From NCBI GenBank assembly GCA_954871525.1, contig OX940865.1, positions 4,836,001 to 4,900,000 of the forward strand: a stretch of 64,000 nt of DNA, given 5' to 3'. How positions within the stretch are numbered: the first letter of the stretch is position 1; every line of letters starts with the position of its first letter. Shown here piece after piece: positions 43,701-55,619 of the stretch. This DNA comes from Parietaria judaica. Taxonomy: Eukaryota > Streptophyta > Magnoliopsida > Rosales > Urticaceae. A program made the translations under genes and the position numbers. Under the pieces are notes generated by a model. It was not told the DNA's origin. It saw nothing but the letters and a program-made list of their open reading frames with translations, and ran no database searches.

Positions 43701-45430
43701 GTCACGCGTTCTCCTGCAAAACTAAATAGTGGTGTTCGGACGGGGCTGGCGACGACTCGGCCTAAGTTCATCTTATCAAAGGCCGTCTTGAAGAGTACCT
43801 CGGCAGAGCTCCCGTTGTCAATGAGGATCCTCCTGACCATGTTGTTGGCGATTTGCGCTTCCACGACGATGGCGTCGTTGTGCGGGTGGTGGATGGTGAG
43901 AGCTTCGTCTTCAGTGAAGGTAATTGCTTCGCCTATGCGGATTGGATGTGTTGATCCCATCAGGTTAACCTGGTTTGGCGTCCATCCCTTCTCCGTTGCG
44001 CGTGCGTAGCTCCGTCTGCTCTGGCCTGAATCTCCTGTTCCTGGTCCTCCGATTATTGTTGAGACGACGTTGAGCGGGGTGGCCGCTATGGCTTTCCCTC
44101 GGTCGTCGCCTAAAGTCGTTGATGGCACCATTGTCAGGAGTGGGGTTTGCATTCCTCCGTCGGTCGCCGTTAGCCTCTTGATGAACTCCTTCAGCTGTCC
44201 TTCCTTGATCAGGTCTTCAACTTGGTTCTTCAGCTGGTAGCACTGCGACGTCATGTGACCATAATCACGATGGAATAGGCAGTACCGACTTTTATCCTTT
44301 CCCGGCTTGATAAGAGGATGGGGCTTCTTGAACTTGTCGCCGTGCGTCGCATAGATCTCGTCTGGCGTTGTCGTTAGCGGTGTGTAGTCTCTGTATCGGA
44401 GTGGCTTCCTCGTATCTTGACTCCTTTGCGGCTTTGCCATTCGGTTCCGGTGGTCGTCTGGGCGAATTTTCTTCGTCTTCGGTTCGTCGGGGGAGCGGTC
44501 GTGGCTTCGTTGACGGCTCCCTGGCTCCGTTGACTTCCTGCTGGCGAGGTACTCTTCCACGGAGATGTGGTGAGCTGCTCTTGTCATGAGCTCCGTCATG
44601 GTCGACGGTCTTTCCTTCACGAGGGAGATTATAAATTCTTCTGTCTGCAGTCCGTCGATGAGGGCGATGACGGCATCGTTGTCAGTGTAGTCGTTTACCT
44701 TGTTGGATTCTTCGACGAAGCGGTTGATGAAGGTCTGCAGGGATTCGTCTGTCTTCTGCTTGATTAACCACAGGTAGGACTTTTCCTTTCTTTGAGTCAC
44801 TACGCCGGCGAAGCGGGCGAGGAATTGGTTTTAAGCTGGTTGAAGGAGTGAATGCTTGCCTTGGGTAGTCGCTGGTACCATTTTAATGCCGTTCCCGTAA
44901 GGGTTAGGCAGAATGCCTGGCATATCGTCGAAGCTGAGCACTTCTTTATCTGCATGATCGTCTGGTACTACACGAGGTGGTAGACTGGATCTCCTTTTCC
45001 GTTGTAGATGAGGTTGTTTTCAAAGCGTAGGTCGCCTACGGCTTCTCCTTCGAGCAGGTGTGGTGCGAGTGGGGACAAGGTCACGTCGAGTACAACACGG
45101 CCTCTCACGCCACGGTCCTCGCCAGGCTCGCCCGGGGGGTCGTCAGGAGCGCAAGTCTTCGATTTCCTTCTGCATTTCTCGTAGGAGGTCGAGTACATCG
45201 TCGCGCTGCGGTTGGCGAGGCTCCTGGTGACCTGGGCGGCGGTCAGGCAAAGCCTGACGGCCCCGTTGTCGGTTTTCTCTGTAGTCTTCAAAGTAGATAA
45301 CTTCAGCTCGCCTTCCGTCTTCGTGTCTTGGTGACAGTTGGCGACCCCCCGGGCGGTCTTCGTCACAACAGTTCCCTTGACGACCCTCCAAGCGAGCCTG
45401 GCGAAGGTCTGGGATGTCCCGTTGGTGCTC
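43643..45430 (-). pseudogene. gag core and protease of TAT derivative 2
   Basis: In 44,800-43,643 the gag core reads TQRKEKSYLWLIKQKTDESL, then FINRFVEESNKVND. The zinc-knuckle-like motif is YCLFHRDYGHMTSQC and the protease signature is RRILIDNGSSAEVLF. The upstream gag core (44,810-45,060) is recognisable but broken by stops and frame changes. The enzyme would process Gag if the frame were open, but several interruptions argue against function. Confidence 0.75.
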
Positions 45431-46155
45431 TATGTCGTTGAAATCTTCGTCCAGGCTAACCTCCTGACGACCCCCCGGGCGAGCCTGGCGAGGGTCCGGA
45501 TAATTCCGGCGGTGTTCGGGATCTTCGGCCTGGCGAACCTCCTGACGACCCCCCGGGCAAGCCTGGCGAGGGTCCGGATAGTTCCGGCGGTCTTCGACGT
45601 CTTCGGGATCTTCGGCCTAGCGAACCTCCTGGCGACCCCCCGGGCGAGCCTGGCAAGGGTCCGGATAGTTCCCACGGTCTTCGACGTTTTCGGGATCTTC
45701 GGCCTGGAGAACCTCCTGATGACCCCCTGGGCGAGCCTGGCGAGGGTCCGGATAGTTCCGGCGGTCTTCGACGTCTTCGGAATCTTCGGCCTGGCGAACT
45801 TTCTGACGACCCCCCGGGCAAGCCTGGCGAGGGTCGGGACGTTCCTGGCGATCTCCGGCATCTTCGGGATCTTCGTCCTGGCTAACCTCCTGGCGACCCC
45901 ACGGGAGAACCTGGCGAGGGTCGGGTGGTCCTTGCGACCCCCGTTGCCGTTGCTATCTCCCGTACTTTCTTCGTTGTGAGCGTCGACTGACCTTTGCAAA
46001 CCGTCGTTGGCAACGTCTTCATTCCCGATCCGAGCTGGTGAAACTTGGCGAGGCGGCTGAGTCCGCCTGGCGAGGGTTTGGGCCCTCGTGTTGAGCGCGA
46101 TGCTGGTCGTCGGTTGTGGCATCGCGCGTTGTGAAGCTCTGGCGCGGTTCGTCAT
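45430..46155 (-). pseudogene. gag N-terminal region with 87-bp repeats
   Basis: It begins at ATG 46,155 (MTNRARASQRAMPQPTTSIA), close to the PBS. From about 45,925 down to 45,430 a 29-residue (87-bp) unit is repeated about five to six times (TLARLARGVVRRFARPKIPK, then TSKTAGTIR, with small changes and one 26-residue unit). It is strongly basic. The opposite strand is open as well because of composition. A basic repetitive Gag N-terminus is unusual and may reflect unequal crossing-over. Confidence 0.6.
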
Positions 46156-46227
46156 GTCGAATGGCGATCGTCGTGCTCCGCTCTTCTGATGATTGTTGTA
46201 AGGGTCTCGAGGCGTGTTCTCGGGCTA

Positions 46228-46245
46228 CCCGTCCTTCTAGCGCCA
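46228..46245 (-). promoter_or_regulatory. Primer-binding site of TAT derivative 2
   Basis: Minus-strand TGGCGCTAGAAGGACGGG lies three bases from the LTR, the same spacing as in TAT element 1 but complementary to a different tRNA 3' region. Confidence 0.75.
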
Positions 46246-46248
46246 AAC

Positions 46249-48109
46249 TGTTAATGCATAAAAATGGCTTCAACTTAGAGTCAGATCCAAGGTTCGGGTC
46301 CCGAGATTGACCCGCTGAACACAAGGATGATTTGATGCTGAGTCAATGCGGGTTGACTGATGATCGTCAAAGCTGGAGGCAATCCCGTCGTCTTGGGCGA
46401 ATCTTTGGGCTGTCGCTGACGATCCTCGATGAACTTCCTTGGTGGTGGCGAAGTCCGGTTCACGGCAAAGCTCCTCGTCTGGACGGTGTCCTTGTCTTGG
46501 CGATGTCCTCGTCTGGGCGAGCTCCGGTCTTGATGAAGCTCCAAGCGAGTCTTGATGATTCTTCGTGCTTTTCCTTCCTTGGCGAGCTCTTATGGCGAGG
46601 GAAGACCTGCAAAAAATGGTAGAAGGGGCCCATGCCCCGTCGCTTATGGTTGGGCGAGGCTGCCTATGTATCTCAGTTTAAGAGAATCAGGTCCCACGTA
46701 GTTCCGGGTTAGTGATAAACGGCTGGTGAATGACAATGTGGTTTGACTCGTCGAAAGTGTCGTTATTGGCGGTGCGGGGGTGACCCGTGGCCTGATGGCT
46801 GGGTATTACCGGCGTGATGTGCTCCTTCGTCGACCTCGTTGGTGCTGGCAAGCTCACTGTCGAACTTCCCTCGTGTTGGCGAAGTACAGTGAGAGCCTTG
46901 ACCTGACGAGGTGTGCTCCTTTGTCGACCTTGTTGGGGTAGGTGGCCTCGTATGACGAGAGGCCTTATCCCGACGAAGGGAAGCTCCGTCTTTGTCGACC
47001 TTGTCGGGGTAGGTGGCCTCGTATGACGAGGGGCCATGTCCCGACGAAGGGAAGCTCCGTCTCTGTCGACCTCACAGGTGGTGGCGTGGTTTCCCACCTA
47101 GCAAGAGACGTCTTAGCTGACCCGTCGAACAACCTTTTTCTCAGGCGTAAGACTCCGCTTCTAGATCGATCTCAGCTCGTAACTCAAGTCCTTTCCTCCT
47201 TAAGAGTAGACGAGTTTTCTAGAGAGATAAAGCTAGAGAGAGAAGCTCTGGAGAAAGCTGTGAGTGTGTGTGAAAATGAGGGGGGGAAGGCTCCTATTTA
47301 TAGGAAAACAACTCCTGGAAATTGCACCATGGGGGCCTTCAAATTCCCTGGGAATTGCACCCCTTGGGGCCTGCGAATTCCCTGGGAATTGCAACCCTCG
47401 AGGCCTCCCATTTCCCTGAATATTGCACCTTCAAGGGTCCTGCGAATTTCTCCCTGCAACAGGGGGGTTGACGGGGCCCCTTGTCTGCAAAAAGGGTCTC
47501 TGATGCTTCTCGATTTGTCTTCGATGTCTTCGGGTTGTCCGCGAGTCCGTAGGTTGTGTTCGGGGAAATCCAGAGGATTTCCCGGGGATCTTCGTAGTCT
47601 CGAATCTTCTCGTCGTGTAGGCTAATTGCAAGTTACGCCCTTGCCAAGCTCCGGCGAGGGGCTTCGTCGCCTCGTCGCCTTGGCGCCTTGTCGGCTTGGC
47701 GCCTTGTCGGCTTGTCGCCTCGTCGGCTTGTCGCCTCGTCGCCTTGCCGGCCTCGTCGCCTCGTCGCCTTGTCGGCTTGTCGCCTCGTCGCCTTGTCGGC
47801 TTGTCGCCTCGTCGCCTTGTCGCCTTGCTGGCCTCGTCGCCTCGTTGCCTTGTCGGATTGTCGCCTCGTCGGCTGTTGGCTTGTCAGCTCGTCGGCTTGT
47901 CGGCTCGTCGGCTTGTCGGCTCGTCGGCTTGTCGGCTCGTCGCCTTTTGGGCCCTGGGCCTCGCCATTGTCTTAGTTCTTCGGTCCCGGGCCTCTGGCGT
48001 TGGTGATGGGCCTTGACTTACCATGACAGGCTTTGACTTTTCTCAGTGGGCTTTGACTTTTGCCAAAATGGGCCCAATTTTTATATATTACGAAAAAATT
48101 CACAAAACA
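46249..48109 (-). repeat. 5' LTR of TAT derivative 2
   Basis: It is 1,861 bp, from TGTTAATGCA at the left to CACAAAACA at the right. A minus-strand TATA box is the complement of 47,294-47,302. The GC-rich tandem block (about 47,660-47,945) is shorter than in the other LTR. A SINE fragment begins three bases beyond the edge. Confidence 0.85.
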
Positions 48110-48111
48110 AT

Positions 48112-48200
48112 AGGATCTTTGGATTTCACTCCTACCCCATGGTGACTCAAACTCAAGACCTTTAATGTCTTAAGTGATGTACTTATTACCACTTGTTACC
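48112..48200 (-). mobile_element. tRNA-derived SINE, copy 2 (fragment)
   Basis: It is homologous to 18,145-18,236 (GGATCTTTGGATTTCACTCC, CTCAAACTCAAGACC, AATGTCTTAAGTGATGTACT). The A box side is degraded (ACCACTTGTT instead of ACCACTAGACC), so it is likely truncated or interrupted by the LTR element next to it. Confidence 0.55.
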
Positions 48201-48615
48201 TCTAATGAGCTTAAGTTACGTGAGATAAATGCATGTTATTATATTAATAATATCACTCTGTAGTTTCCTCTTCATTTTGCCCATTTAATGCCATAACATG
48301 GCGTCAAACCCAAGGAGAGGGGGAGTTCGGCCGATTTCTTGTCCTGACCTCACGTGAGCTCGTGCATCGAGGCATATTTAGTCTCCGGGATGTAGTTAAT
48401 GCACCGATAAGCCCATTTTGCTTGTTGTACTTCATTAATTGAAGGCTTTAACCTCATCGAAGACATATTCGTCCTTATTTGTGGCCGGGTTTACCGGGCC
48501 TTACCCAGTGGGCTTTGGATCGAGTTATTGGACATCGTATTGGGTCAAAGCGTTGACTTAATCAACGGGCCTTGACTTATCCCTTGAGACCCCATGAAAA
48601 GATCACGCATAACAA
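48201..48615 (-). mobile_element. LTR fragment, TAT-like
   Basis: The right end (GGGCCTTGACTTATCC ... GATCACGCATAACA) has the same layout as the ends of the LTRs of TAT derivative 2 and the solo LTR at 9.5 kb, with GTTGACTTAATC and CTTGACTTATC repeats just inside. No left end was found. It is probably the older element into which the neighbours inserted. Confidence 0.35.
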
Positions 48616-48649
48616 AAATAAATTATATTACAATATCATATATAATATA

Positions 48650-49762
48650 TAGGGTTAATTGCAGTAAAAATACCCAATCTTTGGTCAAATTCTCTGCTGT
48701 GTATACAACCTCCGTAAATGGCGGCAAAAGTACCCAAACTTGATATTTGGGAGTTGACCGAGAAAATCTACCTATGTGGCAATCAGCCTTTGCCACATGG
48801 CATGCCACATGGCACTTGGCCTCCACGTGGCATGCCACGTAATTATTATTTTATTAAATGATTTAATTTTTTTAAAATAAATTATTTAAAAAAAAATTAA
48901 ATAAAATTATTTTCTTCATAATAACCAATAATGAATATGTAAATTTAAATATTCATTATTAGTTTTATTATTAAGTATAATTATTCATTTTAGAAAAGTG
49001 GATCAAATGAAATAAATAAAGAAAAAAAATCACCGTTCACGGTTCACTCAACCTCGCTTAATATGTTTAATAATAATAACCAATAATAATCATATGATTA
49101 TTTAACGTCAATTTAAAAAAATAAGAGTAATATATAAATAAAAAAAACATATTAAACAGTTATTATTATTGTAAAATGCAAACACAAAAAAAATATCATG
49201 CAAACAAATAAAAATAGTTTTTTGTTAAATATAAATATGACTACTATTTTTTATTTTTGAATAAGTGGTGTTTATTTAATTATGTCTTGACTTTTGAAAC
49301 AATTTGTATGTGTTTATTAGTTATTATTATTAAACATATTAAGCAATTTTATTCGACACGTGAACCGGATCGGAAACGGAGTTCAAGTGTACCGTGAGCG
49401 GTGATTTTTATTTCGTTCTACCCACTTTTTAAAAAATAAATAATTATAACCAATAATGAATATTTAAATTTAAATATTCATTATTTGTTATTATTGGAAA
49501 AAAAATATTTTTTATTAAAAATAAAAATAAAAATAAGTTTGTTTAAACTCATATTTTCTCGGTCATGTGGCAAAGTTTGTTTAAACTCATATTTTCTCGG
49601 TCACGTGGCGGCCATGTGGCAAAGTCTGATTGCCACGTCGGTGGATTTTCTCGGTCAACTCTCAAATGTCAAGTTTGGGTACTTTTGCCGCCATTTACGG
49701 AGGTTGTATACACAGTAGAGAATTTGATCAAAGGTTGGGTACTTTCGCCGCAGTTAACCTTA
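48650..49762. mobile_element. Foldback element 4
   Basis: The left end TAGGGTTAATTGCAGTAAAA and the complement of the right end TAAGGTTAACTGCGGCGAAA match. The palindrome continues inward (GGTTGTATACAC, GGCGGCAAAAGTACCCAAAC, GTTGACCGAGAAAATC, ATTATTAAACATATTAAGC) almost to the centre near 49,200. ATATA flanks both sides (48,645-48,649 and 49,763-49,767). Inner arms contain CACGTGG motifs. It encodes no protein. Confidence 0.75.
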
Positions 49763-50952
49763 ATATATAAAGAATCGCAAAACATCCTCTATTCCTCCCT
49801 CTCTATGTGTTGGGACACAGGAACAATTATTTGTGTCTGTGTTTATATATGTAAGTTATAATTTATAAATGAGGTGCTAACCTTGGAGATTTCAAATATT
49901 TTGATCTCTTATTATTGACGAAAGTTAGAGAAATAAAATTAAAATGTTACGTATATAATCAATATATATAATCATAGTACACGCATGGTATATATGTATT
50001 ATTGTTTTTTATTTATCGGGATGTTATAAAATTATTACGATATATAACTCATATTTTCTGAAATTTATAATAATTTGCGCAGACTTTAATGTGTTTATGT
50101 AAATGCAATTTACAAAACACGTAGAAGCTATAACACCAACTGATCACAAACGAGCCGAGAGCGATCTATAGCGTTGTTTGAAGCTTACGATGAGGAGAGG
50201 GCTGCATAGATTAGAGCATGTAAAGGTGAACACAACAGTAGACGACGACAACGAGTACAGAGCGTGAAGAGCTGTCGCCGGTGAGACGACATGCAACGAA
50301 GCTTTACAATGGCGAGGAAGGAAAGACTATATGCGGTCTGAGACAAAATGATATTTTAAGGATCTAAGTTTGAATGTTAATTTTTTGTGACATTATTAGA
50401 AATTAGAGAATCAGAGGGTAGATTGTCAAATTACCTATAGGGGTATTTTATTTTCTTTTTTCAAAATAAAAGTACACCTTGAAATTATGATTTAAACTCT
50501 ACTTTAGTCCGAGCCTCTCCAAGTTGTACCTTTAATTTATAAAAACCGAATCAATTCAAAAGATGAGATTTAACCCAGTGAAGATTTGACGACCCTGTCT
50601 CAACTTCGGAAACTGAATAAAGTTTAAACTTCGGAAACCCAGTGAAGATGAGATCTAATAGTTCGGGAAATTATTAAGTTTTCATGACACCTTATTGAGC
50701 AACAGATAATAACTTCCATTAAAAAAAAAAACAAATAAAAAAATTGATCAGGCCCAAATATTTTGTGTGGGCCAATATTAGCCCATCTAAATTGGCCCAA
50801 GTAACTGTTTTACACCCTTATTCATATAAAATTTGGTGTCACCACTTTCTAGTTTTTTTTTTTTTTGAATGATATACTTCCAATATTGCTAGGGGTGAGA
50901 GTAGCTTGACCTTCGTCCCCTGTTCCGGCGCAAAAAACCGGGCCTTTTATTA

Positions 50953-50982
50953 AATAATAATAATAATAATAATAATAATATG
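50953..50982. repeat. AAT microsatellite
   Basis: A run of about nine AAT triplets between TTATT and TGG. Confidence 0.85.
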
Positions 50983-51190
50983 GTTTTATGGTTTATTGGG
51001 ATAATGGACTTTAAAGCCCATTTTTTGATGGTTTCTATTCAGAGCTCAATTATGCTAGTCACAAGTTTATAACAAGTGTACAAAAATAAGATAATAATTT
51101 CTAACTAAAATCTAAACAATAATTAGAAATATACAAAAATATTTAATGGATATTAAATATAAAACTACGTTTTGAGATTTTTATAAACCC

Positions 51191-51192
<2 letters not shown>

Positions 51193-51222
<30 letters not shown>
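51193..51222. repeat. TA dinucleotide microsatellite
   Basis: About fifteen uninterrupted TA units; likely length-variable. Confidence 0.9.
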
Positions 51223-51226
<4 letters not shown>

Positions 51227-51520
51227 CACTATATTACCTATTTAGACTTCAGGTATCCTTTAATAGTTAAGTTAAGTTAAATTAAATTTTCTTTGTCTTT
51301 TAATATTTGTATTGTATTAATTCTTTAATATTTACTTCTTTGCTAATTTATGGTAAAATTCAGCTCCCGAAGGGATAAATTCAATGAATGTTCAATAACG
51401 GGTAAGTAATTAACCGGTCTGATTCTACGAGTTAATTAATTAACCGATGAGTTTAAATTTATATGGGTGTTTGTGCAACTTGTGAAAAGACTCGACGGAG
51501 AAAATTCTTAGGATAAATAT

Positions 51521-52307
51521 TGTTGAGGGTGATTTTCATCGCCCTTTTCCAGTCACAAAGATAATCAATAGAACAAAAATAATAATGGGCACTGAATATC
51601 TCTGTTTTATTATATTTCGGTAGGGCTCGGTTTCTTCCGTTTGATAGGTTGGACAAAAGCAGGACTCGAGTACAAGGAATTATGGACTCTTTCTGATCTT
51701 GCTACAATTGAAATCACTATCGGATTAGAGACTCAATACAACAAGAATGCACTCTAGACTCTCTCAGAATGCTCACGGGATGAATCTCTATGTGTGTGAA
51801 TGACTCAATAATCGATCGTGAAATGAATGAATGCCTTCATCGGAGGCAATACATGCGTATTTATAGCCTTTGATGCCTTGAACTGTTTCCATTCTTGTTC
51901 CTTCAATCTCGCTAGTTTTTCCCTTCATCTCACTTGATTTGTTGCTGACTTCCCTTGAATACGTAGTCAACTCAACGATTTCCTCAATGATTAATTGATT
52001 CTCCTTATTCTTGCGATTCTGACTTATCCCTTCATTAATTCGCCGAGATCCTGCACTGGGCTTTTCTCCGATGAGCTTCTGTGCGAGGAAGTTCTTCTAC
52101 GATAGACTTGTGCAAGCAAGTATTCCGATGACATCTTGTGAGGAAGTACTTGCTCGGGCTAAACCTCGTCGCTGGTTGATACTTGCTCGGGCGCGCTTCT
52201 TCGTTGACTGATAGTCAACTAGTCTCCTTGCTCCCATTCTATGTCGTTTTAGGAGAAAACGACATAAGTACTGTTAAGGAGGGATTTGACGAAATCCGAC
52301 CTTAACA
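51521..52307 (-). mobile_element. Solo LTR, TSD AATAT
   Basis: It starts TGTTGAGGGTGATT and ends CCGACCTTAACA, with AATAT immediately outside both edges (51,516-51,520 and 52,308-52,312). Orientation is minus: a TATA box GGCTATAAATACGC is the complement of about 51,855-51,868, and the minus-strand start is TGTTAAGGTCGG. It is 787 bp with no internal region, so it is a product of LTR-LTR recombination. Confidence 0.85.
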
Positions 52308-52350
52308 AATATGATGACACTAATTCATAACTTGTTCATATATATATATA

Positions 52351-52634
52351 TAGGGAAACTTCAGTTTGTATGCCCGGTAGAGCATGTGTTTTTGAAAAAG
52401 TACCCGAGTTTCTTAAATTACAAAACTATGCCCCAACACACTTTTTGTCTTTACATAAACACTTTTAAACGCTTTTTAAACACTTTAAACTATGCTCCAA
52501 AAAAATATTTATGTTACTTAAACACTTTTTGTCTTTACATAAACACTTTTGGGGCATATTTTTGTAATTTAATAAACTCGGGTACTTTTCCAAAAACACA
52601 TGCTCTAATAAGCATATTTATTGAAGTTTCCCTA
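52351..52634. mobile_element. Foldback/MITE element 5
   Basis: Terminal inverted repeats begin TAGGGAAACTTCA and run through GAGCATGTGTTTTTG, AAAGTACCCGAGTTT and TTAAATTAC, about 75 bp each side. TATATA flanks both sides but lies in an AT run, so the target duplication is ambiguous. The centre holds repeated TTTACATAAACACTTTT. It is short (284 bp), so it is a MITE in size. Confidence 0.75.
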
Positions 52635-54650
52635 TATATAGTGATAATTTAATTTGTTAATTTGGTTTTGGTCAAGTTAAATTTAATAAGTGATTATGAA
52701 AGATACATATTGTTTAACTTGGGATTCAATCTTACTAGATTTGAAAATCTGAAGGGCCAACTTCTTTGATCGTGACAAAATATCTTAAATATATTCTTAT
52801 TATATGTCATTTTCAGAAAATAGACATGATCCTTCAATTAACTATCGCCCTCTAATATTCAATAAAAACGTGGGATATATAACTCTCTATGTTCAATGTA
52901 TAATCTGATAAATTATATTTAAAAATAATAACGGTGAAAGTATTCAAGTTGTCGTCAACTGCGCCGCGAAGATATTCAAGGTTTTATTTTTATTTGTTTC
53001 TGCGAGAAAGTATTAAAATTCAGTAAAACAGTAACTTCATCTAAATCCTTTTAAAAAGTTTAATAAAAATAGACACGTGTCACAAATCACGACTACATAG
53101 TTTTACTTTCATTTATTTACTTTTTCATCATTTTTATTAGTTGAGTCTCTTTATCACCAACTTTTAATGAAATTATAAAAAAACTTTGTTTTTTAAATTG
53201 GATACTTTTTCCTCTACTGAAAAACCGTGAGCTAGCAGTTGACTATAATTTAGGTACATTTTCCTCTATTTGCTAGTGTAATAATAGTTTACTTTTCTTG
53301 GTTTTTCTAGCATAAGTCTACACAATTCCATGTTCAATGCATGTCTCAATTAAAATGGTTCGTTTCTTTGTGCTTAATAAGTGTATTGGTTTGGCTGCAT
53401 AGAATTTAAAATTATTGACTTATATTGTAAATAAAACATGGGAAAATACTATGGACCAAATTTGAAATAAAATGGTTTTGGAGGGCTTTTTGAACGTTCG
53501 TATTAACTTGAATTAAATTTAAAATAAAAGGCAGCTCAGACCTCAGGTTAATAAGTAAAATGAAATTAACATATTATGATATATTAATCGACTATATTTC
53601 ATCAATTGCTCATCAATTAGTTTATGTCATTCAATATTAGAAAATCTTGAATAATCTACCAATATTGTGATATAATCATATAAAAAGGCTAAAAAGTTAA
53701 CTATATTTTTATTACTTGGTCTTCATTAAATAAGTGTGAACACTCCATAATTGGTTCGCCAATGATTACTAATCAAATCAAAGTGTTGTGATGAATATAA
53801 TACTCCAACAAAACGAGGCATAAATTTGGGTCCAGATAAAGAAACGTACAAGAAAAAGAAAAAAAACTCCAATCTAAAAAAGGGGGGAAAAATTAAAGAG
53901 AAAATTTATTAACTAACGGGGGAAAATCAAATTGAGGTAATCAATGTTTTAAATTTAAAAATTAGTTATTTTCACCATTTTTTACTTCTTCTCATTTTGC
54001 CTTTGAACTTTACATAAAAGAGAGGCAAACCCCTATTTTCTGTATTCCAAACTCTTATTTTGTGTCTCGTTATATTTACTTTCAGAACCGCGCTACGTGT
54101 CACGCAGGTCAGTGATGTTAATACCGAACAATAGTTTTGAATACAATTTATCACAGATCAGGTGACGATCATGATGGTGGGTCAGCGGTTTCTCCTCAAG
54201 ACGGCATGTATTGTAACCTTAAAATTTTAGCGTTTTTGATATCATCTTTTTGTTGAAGATATCAAGAAAGCTAAACATTTTCAAGCTACATGCCGAAGTC
54301 ACTGTTTTATTTCTCCTTTCCTATTTTTGCAATTTTTTTAATCTCGATTTGGTTCATATTTGTGCATGTCCAAATCCTTCATCTTCTTCCCTCTACTGTG
54401 TTCTTCTTTCTCTCTACCGTGTTGTGAGTGTGTTGTTTTTATTTTTGATGTCTAGATCTTTCTTTGTACCCGCATTGTAAATACTGTCCAGTCTTGTTGG
54501 TAAATGCATTGTAATTGTCAATGTCTATACCCCTTATCTTCCTCCCTATTATGTTTTTCATGTTCTTGTTTGTAACCATATTATAATGAAGTCGTAACCG
54601 TTTTGTACTAACATAAAAGTGTTTATTTTCAGGTAATATATTTGTCTATG
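52635..54650. other. Intergenic AT-rich stretch
   Basis: No gene or repeat that I can support. Short frames here have no recognised families. Confidence 0.4.
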
Positions 54651-54659
54651 TCTGTGATG

Positions 54660-54900
54660 TTTGATAACTAACAGTCTATCACCGAGCTCTGAATATCCAA
54701 GTTCGGAGATAATATCTCAGAACTCCGCGATACGAATCTCCTTATTCGGTCCTAAAATTCTCCGTATGTCGAAGCAATTATCTCCAAGGTAGGAGTTATT
54801 AATTATAATTTTGATCGTAAAAATCTTTATATTCAAATATAATTATCACCGACATGGGAGTTATTAACTCCACAGTAATGTGATTTTAACTCTATTCTCG
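54660..54900. repeat. Possible subterminal repeats (ATCACCGA type)
   Basis: Variants of TATCACCGA / TATCTCCAAGGTAGGAGTTA / GTTCGGAGATAAT recur here. Similar motifs (ATATCACCGACCTC, ATATCACCAACTTCGGTGTT) recur at 58,840-59,260, on the other side of the protease-like fragments. This suggests two ends of one large DNA transposon; the terminal bases were not identified. Confidence 0.35.
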
Positions 54901-54959
54901 GTGATTATATATAATAGTTAGATTGTTGACTAGTATAACCTTAATGCATTTTACTTAAA

Positions 54960-55540
54960 AACACTCACCCAGATCTTGATTGTTCCACGTTGATTGATCT
55001 GCCCTTATGGCTAAATGACCCAATTTTTTTCTTATGTGCTCCATCCCGCATGTCCATATTTAGTACCATGAACACCTTCAACAACCTTGACTTATAAATT
55101 GCAAAACCTAATTGAATATCATGATCTGGTATCACCTCGTGTAATGAGTCATACACAAACACAAATCCGTCAAAAAGACGCACAAAAGAAAAATACAGTG
55201 TTTATCGTCTCTGAAGATCATTGGGATTGGAACTCTATCGTTCCCAGCCCATTTCTTTCTGGGCCCCTATTGACGACATATGTCGATCACGTTGTCTTGC
55301 AATTCAGATTTTTTCTTTTTGTCGTATACCACTGTGAAGACGGTGTGAAAGTTGGTATCAATAATTGCAATGATCTTGAAAGCTAACTCCTCGTAAAGCC
55401 TTTGTTGTTTAAGAAGGATGTGGACGGCTTCGTTGATATGCTGCATCAAAATATTATTGTAAATGTTTACCATAATTAACAAATATACGGGATTCATAAT
55501 TGTATTATTCTTAAGGGGTATCGACGGAGTGAGCACTTAG
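54960..55540 (-). pseudogene. ULP1-type cysteine protease remnant (transposon-associated)
   Basis: The minus strand reads INEAVHILLKQQRLYEELAF, IIAIIDTNFHTVF and VYDKKKKSELQDNVID, then across a stop GPRKKWAGNDRV, then DDKHCIFLLCV and FVFVYDSLHE. The His in DDKH and the Asp in VYDSL fit the catalytic His and Asp of C48 (ULP1) proteases as found in plant Mutator-like transposons. The Gln and Cys that should follow are not recognised in the last piece. Stops and frame changes show it is not functional. The family is assigned by motif only. Confidence 0.4.
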
Positions 55541-55619
55541 TACAAGAAACAGTCGCCTATATGTGTGAATCATGCCTCGGAATTCTTCGAACAAGGCAAC
55601 AAGTCAAACACCTATAAAT

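Larger units (their letters stand above)
35511..48109 (-). mobile_element. TAT-type Gypsy derivative 2, no RT or integrase
   Basis: It is about 12.6 kb with long LTRs (about 1.9 kb) and a PBS TGGCGCTAGAAGGACGGG three bases from the right LTR. The minus strand carries gag and protease; the linker that normally precedes RT then runs straight into an archaeal-type RNase H remnant. RT, the first RNase H and integrase are missing. The plus strand carries a long antisense gene. The left LTR seems to lack its outer 30 bases or so (the match starts at about 35,511), which would explain why no target duplication was found. LTR divergence is higher than in element 1 (six differences in about 110 aligned bases at the outer end). 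Confidence 0.82.
49768..51520. other. Intergenic stretch with microsatellites
   Basis: No gene recognised. It contains an AAT run (about 50,953-50,982) and a TA run (51,193-51,222). A G-rich, gene-like patch at about 50,140-50,330 has no readable protein. Confidence 0.4.

Noticed and set aside
45338..45979. 213-codon plus-strand frame with repeats
   Set aside because: It is the mirror of the repeated gag N-terminus; the minus strand fits the gag position next to the PBS.
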